Origin: an uncultured Eubacterium sp.
Lineage (GTDB): Bacteria; Bacillota; Clostridia; Lachnospirales; Lachnospiraceae
NCBI GenBank assembly: GCA_910584245.1
Contig: CAJTZF010000025.1
Coordinates: 1-41,468 of the forward strand
Reading direction: 5' to 3'
DNA: 41,468 nucleotides
The notes below the pieces were generated by a model. It was given only the letters and a program-made list of their open reading frames with translations, was not told the DNA's origin and searched no databases. The number at the start of each line of letters is the position of its first letter. Positions within the stretch are counted from its first letter, which is position 1. This document shows positions 36,007 to 41,468 of this stretch, in pieces. Position numbers and translations under genes: made by a program.

Positions 36007-36750
36007 TTGAACATTGCACTCGTTGACGATGAAACAACCTATCTGAAAGAAATGGAAACGCTCTGCCACAATTTCGGCGCACAAAACCAATGCCAAATTG
36101 AAACCGTCTGTTTTTCCAGCGGAGAACAATTTCTTGAAGCATTTGAACAGGATAAGTTTTCCATTGTCTTTATGGATATTTACATGAAAGGGATTAATGG
36201 CATAACCACCGCTCTAAGTATGAGAGAAAAAGACAACTGCTGCCTCCTGGTATTTCTTACTTCCAGTATGGAATTTATGCCGGATGCTTTTTCCTGTCAC
36301 GCCTTCGAGTATATTACAAAACCATTCTCTCCCGACCGCGCGTATGCCATTTTGCATGATGCACTACAAGTCTTGCCGCCTCCCCCCAAATATATAGAGA
36401 TCATCAGCGACCGAAAAACCTTCTCTCTCTTCCTGCACGATATTGTATCCGTTGTGACCGACGCTCATTACCTGGTGATTGGGACGACCGACGGTTCCGT
36501 CCTGCGCACCCGCATGACTATGCCAAAATTTTTACAACTGACAGGCAATGATCCGCGCTTTATTTCAATAAACAAAGGCATTGTGCTGAATGCCGATTAC
36601 ATCCAGGATTTCGAAAACAATTGCTGTATTTTAGACAATGGCGCGCGATTCCCTGTCCGCGTACGTAACCGCCTAAAAATCGAACAAGCTGTGCGGGACT
36701 ATAATTTTGAAAAAATACGCAGCCATCAGCGCATAAAAAGAATGCATTAA
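36007..36750 (+). CDS. LytTR family response regulator
   Basis: This 247-residue regulator of the AgrA/LytR class has a receiver domain (residues 1-120): acidic pair DDE near residue 7, phosphoacceptor Asp in FMDIYMKGINGI, LTSS and the lysine in YITKPF. The LytTR DNA-binding domain follows, with TFSLFLHDIVSVVTDAHY, GNDPRFISINKGIVLNADYI and the basic end RVRNRLKIEQAVRDY. TTG 36007 is taken as start because GGAGGTG lies six bases ahead and the receiver begins there directly. No histidine kinase is adjacent, so it is an orphan here. It is divergent from the c-di-GMP phosphodiesterase gene. Confidence 0.9.
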   Translation: MNIALVDDETTYLKEMETLCHNFGAQNQCQIETVCFSSGEQFLEAFEQDKFSIVFMDIYMKGINGITTALSMREKDNCCLLVFLTSSMEFMPDAFSCHAFEYITKPFSPDRAYAILHDALQVLPPPPKYIEIISDRKTFSLFLHDIVSVVTDAHYLVIGTTDGSVLRTRMTMPKFLQLTGNDPRFISINKGIVLNADYIQDFENNCCILDNGARFPVRVRNRLKIEQAVRDYNFEKIRSHQRIKRMH

Positions 36751-36762
36751 GCAAATATCCCA

Positions 36763-38154
36763 TCAACCTAGCGCTTTCTCTTTCCACTTTCCGCGCACAT
36801 AAAATATCATCGTAATGACAGCTCCAATCAGCCAGGAGCACAACAAAGAAATGAAAACGCATTCCTGCCGTCCATTTGGAAGCTCTGCACTTCTCGTGAA
36901 GTACGCAATCCCATATGCCACGGGTACGCGGACGACAATCGTCGTAAACAGCGAAATCCACATCGGGGTGAGCGTATCCCCCGCTCCACGCATAACTCCG
37001 GACAAGCTCTGTGTCACCGCCATTGCTATGTATCCTGCCGCAATGATGCCCATCATACGGCGGCTCAAGTCGACCAGCTCAGACGTATCCGTAAACACTC
37101 CCATCAACGGTTTCCCGAAAATAAGTATAACCGCTGTAATGACAGATGTCGTGAGCACTGCGATCCACGTTCCCTGCTTTGCCCCCTGGACAATGCGCTC
37201 ATCTTCCCGTGCCCCCACGTTCTGTCCCGCATACGTCGTCATCGCGGTGCCAAACGAAAAGTTCGGCAGCATGGCAAATCCGTCCACCCGCATTACAATT
37301 ACATTTGCCGCGATAAACATCTCACCAAAACTATTGGTAAGCGACTGCACAACAATCATAGCCATAGAAAAGATCGCTTGTGTCAACCCCGAGGGCATTC
37401 CGAGACGAATAATATTTACCGAATACTTCTTAACGAACTTGAGGTACTTCGGTTTCATATCAAAAATTTCCGTAAGCTTCGTGAGCCGCCGGAAACACAA
37501 AACCGCAGATACCGCCTGCGCTATAATCGTCGCCAGCGCTACGCCGCTGACGCCCATTCCAAATTTGGCCACAAACAGCAAATCCAGCACAATATTCAGA
37601 GCCGTAGCCACTAACAAATACAGCAGCGCGGAAAAAGAATCGCCAAGTCCGCGCAACACACCGCTCAATATATTATAATACGCCATTCCCACAATTCCCA
37701 GAAACATTATTAACAGATAAGAACTGCACCAGTCAATAATACTTTCCGGCGTTTTCAACAATACGAGAAGCGGGCGCACTGTAACGACCGCCAGCACCAT
37801 AATAAATACGACGGCAACCGCAGTCAGCACAATGCAGTTCCCTATTGTATAAGAGAGGTCTTTCCTCTGCTTCGCTCCAAAATACTGCGACACCATAATA
37901 CTTGCGCCCATACTGATTCCAATAAAAAGCACAAGGAGAAGATTCACAATGGGCCCTGCGCTTCCCACCGCTGCCAGCGCATTGTCCCCTACATAATTTC
38001 CGACCACAATACTATCTACCGTATTATACATCTGTTGCGCTATATTCCCCAGAAGCATCGGTACTGTAAACGTAATAATCTTTTTCCAAGGCTCACCAAC
38101 CGTCATATCAATTGCCTGAAATAGTTTTTTAATCTGCTGCATCTTCATTTTCAC
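36763..38154 (-). CDS. MATE family efflux transporter
   Basis: A third MATE protein, about 463 residues with twelve hydrophobic segments. It reads EPWKKIITFTVPMLLGNIAQ, MYNTVDSIVVGNYVG and MGASIMVSQYFGAKQRKDL in the first half, and GLTQAIFSMAMIVVQ and FSFGTAMTTYAGQNVGARE in the second; the second-half signature differs from the other two pumps. GTG 38154 has GGGAGG at ideal spacing; ATG 38148 is an alternative, and the ATG at 38178 lies ahead of the ribosome site. It converges with the LytTR gene with only 12 bases between. Substrate unknown. Confidence 0.9.
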   Translation of the reverse strand: MKMKMQQIKKLFQAIDMTVGEPWKKIITFTVPMLLGNIAQQMYNTVDSIVVGNYVGDNALAAVGSAGPIVNLLLVLFIGISMGASIMVSQYFGAKQRKDLSYTIGNCIVLTAVAVVFIMVLAVVTVRPLLVLLKTPESIIDWCSSYLLIMFLGIVGMAYYNILSGVLRGLGDSFSALLYLLVATALNIVLDLLFVAKFGMGVSGVALATIIAQAVSAVLCFRRLTKLTEIFDMKPKYLKFVKKYSVNIIRLGMPSGLTQAIFSMAMIVVQSLTNSFGEMFIAANVIVMRVDGFAMLPNFSFGTAMTTYAGQNVGAREDERIVQGAKQGTWIAVLTTSVITAVILIFGKPLMGVFTDTSELVDLSRRMMGIIAAGYIAMAVTQSLSGVMRGAGDTLTPMWISLFTTIVVRVPVAYGIAYFTRSAELPNGRQECVFISLLCSWLIGAVITMIFYVRGKWKEKALG

Positions 38155-38315
38155 TAATATCCTCCCTGTCTTTTTCACATTATATAATAACCTCTATTAT
38201 TCGAAAAAGCAAGACGCGACTTTAAATAAGGTTGACTTTTTGTTATACTGCCTTTAAAGATGTAATAAAAGCCATTACAACAATAGGCTAGTATGTAAAC
38301 GCTGAACATACGGCC

Positions 38316-38599
38316 TGTGTATCCGACGGCCCTGACTTTCCCGCCCTATTCAAGCCGCTGGCAAAAGCTATGGCAAAGGCGCTTGAAGAGCTCCGTCAAC
38401 GAAATGATGTAAAATGGACATATATAAGCCCTTCCGGCAATTTCCAGGCAGACGGGAAACGCAGTGGACAGTATATTCTCAGCGGGGAAGAACTAACCCT
38501 GAACGACAGAGGCGAAAGTATTATCAGCTACGCCGAATGGTAGACGAAATAAAAAAGGAAAATCATCTTCAACAAAGAATATCGGTCGTAAGAAAATAG
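38316..38599 (+). pseudogene. remnant of an NAD(P)-binding (NmrA/YwnB-like) oxidoreductase
   Basis: Only the C-terminal half survives. From about 38316 one frame reads DGPDFPALFKPLAKAMAKAL, VKWTYISPSGNFQADG and LSGEELTLNDRGESIISYA. It then closes at TGGTAG, and a second frame carries MVDEIKKENHLQQRISVVRK to the stop at 38597-38599. The joint fits a small deletion of the usual 'DYAIA' segment that also shifted the frame. The Rossmann N-terminus with its GATG motif is absent upstream (38180-38315 shows no gene). The family is a small epimerase-like NAD(P)H-binding group; the gene is dead. Confidence 0.75.
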
Positions 38600-38641
38600 C
38601 TACCAGCAATAAAAACGCAGAAATTACGAGGGGGAGACGGG

Positions 38642-39541
38642 ATGATACAATTTCAGAAAAACAATAGGACTCCAGAGCCCTATGTAGAACAAATAAAACG
38701 TGCCCTGGATATGATACAAGAGGCACAAATTGTATTAGTGGGCGCCGGCGCAGGTATTTCTACCGCCGCCGGACTTACCTATAGCGGCAGACGTTTTACA
38801 GATAATTTTAGTGACTTTATCGAAAAATATGGTATGCTATATATGAAGGATATGTATTCCGCGGGTTTTTATCCATTTCCCACGCAAGAAGCAAAATGGG
38901 GCTATTGGTCAAAACACAGCATGATAAACCGCTACCTGCCGCCCGGCCTGCCCTTGTATAAGCAGCTTTATGAAGCACTAAAAGAAAAAAACTATTTTGT
39001 ACTGACAACAAATGTTGACCATCAATTCCACAAATCGGGCTTTTCCCCTGACCGCATCTTTGCAACACAGGGCGATTACGGAAATATACAGTGTGAAAAA
39101 GGGTGCCATCAGAAAATTTACGACGCGGAAAACATGTTCCGTAAAATGGACCGGGAAAGGAAAGACTGCCTCATTCCTTCTGATCTGGTCCCAAAGTGCC
39201 CTGTCTGCGGCGGCAATATGACAATGCACCTCCGCAGCGATGAATTCTTTGTCGAAGATGAAAACTGGCACATGGCGGCAACCCGCTATGCCAGTTTCTT
39301 GAGAGAGGCAGAAAATAAAAAGGGCGTACTATTGGAACTTGGCGTCGGTTTCAACACCCCTGCGATTATTCGTTTTCCCTTTGAAAAAATGGTATGGGAA
39401 AACAGTAATCTTTCACTGGTGCGTTGCAATCTTTATGAATCCGCCGTACACGAGAGCCTTGGAAACAGGGCAATTGGTATCGGCGGAGATATGGCGGTGA
39501 CAATATCCGATTTATGTTCCCGCTTAAAGAAAGGTGAGTGA
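38642..39541 (+). CDS. class M sirtuin (SirTM), protein ADP-ribosyltransferase
   Basis: This 299-residue Sir2-family protein has the NAD-binding GAGAGIS (34-40) and TTNVD (122-126), and a zinc finger from C151, C155, C186 and C189 (CEKGC ... CPVCGG). The catalytic histidine of deacetylase sirtuins (ELHG) is replaced by Gln143 in ATQGDYG, a mark of SirTM enzymes, which ADP-ribosylate a lipoylated GcvH-like protein in streptococci and staphylococci. GAGGGGGAG precedes the ATG. The macrodomain gene follows four bases after its stop, the known partner arrangement. The usual GcvH-like and lipoate-ligase genes are not in the window, so the target here is unknown. Confidence 0.9.
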   Translation: MIQFQKNNRTPEPYVEQIKRALDMIQEAQIVLVGAGAGISTAAGLTYSGRRFTDNFSDFIEKYGMLYMKDMYSAGFYPFPTQEAKWGYWSKHSMINRYLPPGLPLYKQLYEALKEKNYFVLTTNVDHQFHKSGFSPDRIFATQGDYGNIQCEKGCHQKIYDAENMFRKMDRERKDCLIPSDLVPKCPVCGGNMTMHLRSDEFFVEDENWHMAATRYASFLREAENKKGVLLELGVGFNTPAIIRFPFEKMVWENSNLSLVRCNLYESAVHESLGNRAIGIGGDMAVTISDLCSRLKKGE

Positions 39542-39545
39542 CAAC

Positions 39546-40394
39546 ATGGACATAAATGATACTACAGATACTTTTTTAGCGGAACTAAAAAAAGACTTTC
39601 CCAAATACAAAAATCTCGAAACAAGCCAATACAGCCTGACACAAAAGAAACATGCAATCCGGTCCCTTATGAATATCCGAATGCCAAAGACCGTTTCCGG
39701 TGAATTACTGGATTTGCAGGACGCATACTTGCAGGAAGACCTTGCACAAAAAGGTATCGTGTCCCTGTCAACAATTCCAACAATAAAAGAACAGCTCGCC
39801 AGCAAATCTCCTTTTTCAGACAAAATATCACTTTGGCAAGGGGATATCACAAAAATACAAGCCGGTGCAATCGTAAATGCCGCCAATTCACAGTTGCTTG
39901 GGTGTTTTATACCCTGTCACAAATGTATTGATAATGCAATTCACAGCGCGGCAGGTATGCAGCTAAGAGCGGAATGCAACCACATCATGAACAAAAGAAG
40001 GAGCCGCTATGGCAGGAAATATGAGGAACCGACGGGTACAGCCACCTTGACTAATGCCTATAATCTCCCCTGTGATTATGTCATACATACCGTAGGCCCA
40101 ATTGTATACGACAGATTCAATGCTTCACATTGTAAAGAGCTGCAAAATTGCTATAAAAACGTTCTAAAATGCTGTGTCGAAAACAAGATTAACTCTGTGG
40201 CATTCTGCTGCATCTCGACCGGGGAATTTCACTTTCCAAATGAAAAAGCGGCAGAAATCGCCTGGAACACCGTAGCTACCTTTTTAGAGGCGCAAGGAAG
40301 CTGTATCGAACGCATTATTTTTAATGTTTTTACGGATAACGACCGAAAAATTTATGAAAAAATTTTAGGCACAAATCGAATGGAACGGACGTGA
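39546..40394 (+). CDS. zinc-type macrodomain ADP-ribosylhydrolase
   Basis: This 282-residue protein has a helical N-terminal part of about 95 residues, then a macrodomain: WQGDITKIQAGAIVNAANSQ (from about residue 97), a Cys/His-rich loop GCFIPCHKCIDNAIH of the zinc-macrodomain type, TGTATLTNAYNLPCDYVIHT, and CISTGEFHFPNEKAAEIAW. It should remove ADP-ribose placed by the sirtuin encoded just upstream, giving a reversible switch. ATG 39546 has AAAGGTGAG ahead of it; GTG 39534, overlapping the sirtuin stop, is the alternative. Co-transcription is certain from the spacing. Redox-linked function is inferred from the described operons. Confidence 0.92.
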   Translation: MDINDTTDTFLAELKKDFPKYKNLETSQYSLTQKKHAIRSLMNIRMPKTVSGELLDLQDAYLQEDLAQKGIVSLSTIPTIKEQLASKSPFSDKISLWQGDITKIQAGAIVNAANSQLLGCFIPCHKCIDNAIHSAAGMQLRAECNHIMNKRRSRYGRKYEEPTGTATLTNAYNLPCDYVIHTVGPIVYDRFNASHCKELQNCYKNVLKCCVENKINSVAFCCISTGEFHFPNEKAAEIAWNTVATFLEAQGSCIERIIFNVFTDNDRKIYEKILGTNRMERT

Positions 40395-40402
40395 TATCTT
40401 CC

Positions 40403-40552
40403 CTAAAATGTACCACCACAACCATTGCACGTAAATGATTTATTTATCTTCTTGCTATAAATACCAAGAACAGCTATTGAATCAACCCTTTCTATTCCCG
40501 TTACTCTTTTTACGTTTGTACTATGACAATGTGGACAACGAACCGTATTCAC
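40403..40552 (-). CDS. small zinc-ribbon protein
   Basis: A 49-residue product from GTG 40552: two CxxC knuckles, CPHC near the start (RCPHCHSTNVKRV) and CNGC at the end (FTCNGCGGTF), joined by a hydrophobic SIAVLGIYSKKINKS. This matches small proteins of unknown function with a CPxCxSxNV...SKKINKxFxCxxCG pattern. The ribosome site is weak. An extended -10 promoter lies upstream. It converges with the macrodomain gene. Confidence 0.6.
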   Translation of the reverse strand: MNTVRCPHCHSTNVKRVTGIERVDSIAVLGIYSKKINKSFTCNGCGGTF

Positions 40553-40612
40553 TTCTCATATTTTAAAACTATCGGCTTTTATAAAATATTCAGAATCATT
40601 TTATTTACGAGT

Positions 40613-40618
40613 ATTATA
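40613..40618 (-). promoter_or_regulatory. extended -10 promoter of the zinc-ribbon gene
   Basis: Minus-strand TGTTATAAT lies about 60 bases ahead of the GTG start at 40552. No good -35 is seen. Confidence 0.4.
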
Positions 40619-40740
40619 ACATATTTGTATTTCGGGGCGTTGATTTTAGGAATACGATTTGTGGCAACAAGAGAAACTTACCCGAAGCCGCTGAAGAACT
40701 ATCAAAACAACGGCGCCGTCCGTTTTTAGCTGCTCCCTGT

Positions 40741-41403
40741 TCAATATACAAATAAACATCCTTTCAGAATAGCATGATCTGGATAACCAGCGCAAACGGA
40801 TCTTTCTTTTTGGTTTTCTGCCCACTTAAAATTCTTCCCCCCACGATAAATCATTGGATCATGCACAGTAAAATCCCGGTCATAGGGAGCCGTATCTACT
40901 TTTTGGATTCCTCTTGTAATAAAATGATCGTAGGCAAATTGACCGCCCTTGTTTTGTACCTGATAAATACTGCTTCCATCCGGTGTACCCCGCACAAATC
41001 CAAACGGCTTCATCCTGCTGTCCATAACTGCCAGACTCCAGTCTTTACAAGGAGTTCTTGTACGGAAATTATTAAAATCCCCCGCGATGACAACCGGATT
41101 TTTTATATCCCCCAACCACTCCAGAAGCCACGTAAACTCCTTCTCTCGAAAAGCATAATCTTCTTCTAAACTCTTTATACGAACACCAACCACAGAAAGA
41201 ATGGTACCATTACAATCTATGTCCACCCGAAGATTTTCCGGAATAAGATGTGGAAATTGTACACCAGCGCCATAGCAGGGCGTCCATATACTTTTACGAA
41301 TCGGAAAGTCATTTTTTACAGCGATAAAAACATTATTCCCTATAATGTGCTGAGAGACGCTGCATTGATAACCTCTGTCATCCAGATCCCCCATAAAATC
41401 CAT
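40741..41403 (-). CDS. endonuclease/exonuclease/phosphatase family protein, N-terminus missing
   Basis: The 220 visible residues match the C-terminal two thirds of the EEP fold: LSVVGVRIKSLEEDY, the metal/catalytic VVIAGDFNNFRTRTP, QFAYDHFITRG and the final catalytic histidine in GYPDHAILKGCL. The first strands with the Asn and LQE metal-binding motifs are absent. The ATG at 41403 has no ribosome site, and the frame upstream stays open for seven codons (QYQFDRS) to a TGA at 41425-41427. So the gene is either broken there or frameshifted near the window edge. Substrate (DNA, phospholipid or other) cannot be told. Confidence 0.7.
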   Translation of the reverse strand: MDFMGDLDDRGYQCSVSQHIIGNNVFIAVKNDFPIRKSIWTPCYGAGVQFPHLIPENLRVDIDCNGTILSVVGVRIKSLEEDYAFREKEFTWLLEWLGDIKNPVVIAGDFNNFRTRTPCKDWSLAVMDSRMKPFGFVRGTPDGSSIYQVQNKGGQFAYDHFITRGIQKVDTAPYDRDFTVHDPMIYRGGKNFKWAENQKERSVCAGYPDHAILKGCLFVY

Positions 41404-41422
41404 ACTGCGGTCAAACTGATAT

Positions 41423-41440
41423 TGTCAATATTGGTTGACA
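41423..41440. repeat. inverted repeat TGTCAA-N6-TTGACA
   Basis: A perfect 6-base palindrome with a 6-base spacer lies just upstream of the truncated EEP frame. It could be an operator or chance; it contains a consensus -35 hexamer on each strand but no matching -10 was found. Confidence 0.3.
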
Positions 41441-41468
41441 CTTTTTTTACAAGGATATCAACGCCTAA

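Noticed and set aside
38414..38599. Apparent 61-residue protein
   Set aside because: Only its last 21 codons carry the oxidoreductase C-terminus; the front is an out-of-frame reading of the same dead gene.
40523..40729. Plus-strand 68-codon frame with one membrane-like stretch
   Set aside because: It has no ribosome site, overlaps the opposite-strand zinc-ribbon gene and covers that gene's promoter; more likely a chance frame.

Overview
The window looks like the chromosome of a low-to-moderate GC Firmicute, most likely a gut Lachnospiraceae/Clostridia. This is inferred from AGGAGG-type ribosome sites, GTG/TTG starts, a BlaI/BlaR1-like pair, several MATE pumps, a class M sirtuin with a macrodomain partner, and the style of the carB and MscL proteins. 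I cannot name the species.

Layout. (1) 1-6.1 kb, minus strand, AT-rich: remains of a nonribosomal peptide locus. It holds an ABC exporter cut off before its signature motif, directly joined to an NRPS whose adenylation domain lacks its N-terminus, then a MacB/LolD-type ATPase. (2) 6.3-8.0 kb: BlaI-type repressor and M56 membrane peptidase. (3) 8.1-17.0 kb, minus strand: a seven-gene surface polysaccharide locus in the order O-antigen-ligase-like protein, initiating phosphosugar transferase, GT4, GT2, ABC-2 permease, ABC ATPase, GlfT2-like glycosyltransferase. (4) 17.1-24.5 kb: housekeeping and accessory genes, namely two MATE pumps, a Cu/Zn superoxide dismutase, an unknown protein, mutY, mscL with a zinc ribbon, and a membrane/spermidine-synthase fusion. 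(5) 24.6-29.6 kb, plus strand, strongly AT-rich: a decayed two-radical-SAM RiPP-type locus. It has a broken RRE fused to a radical SAM/SPASM protein, a truncated second radical SAM protein, an ABC exporter and an FtsX-like permease with three frameshifts. It lies against the 3' end of a tRNA-Pro. (6) 29.7-36.8 kb: tRNA-Pro(GGG), carB, an HD hydrolase, a membrane GGDEF*-EAL protein and a LytTR response regulator. (7) 36.8-41.5 kb: a third MATE pump, a dead NmrA/YwnB-like oxidoreductase, the sirtuin-macrodomain operon, a 49-residue zinc-ribbon gene and a truncated endonuclease/exonuclease/phosphatase-family gene.

How the parts work together. The polysaccharide operon reads as a complete pathway: lipid-linked priming, chain extension, ABC export, and possibly ligation and galactofuranose decoration. 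The sirtuin and macrodomain form a writer/eraser pair for protein ADP-ribosylation, here without the usual GcvH-like and lipoate-ligase neighbours. The two AT-rich peptide loci share a decay pattern: gene-to-gene deletion joints and single-base losses, several in A or T runs. This could be true decay or, for the single-base losses, assembly error. The strongest 'system' candidate is the two-radical-SAM locus behind a perfect 14-bp inverted repeat that overlaps its promoter, but as read here it is not intact and no precursor peptide was found.
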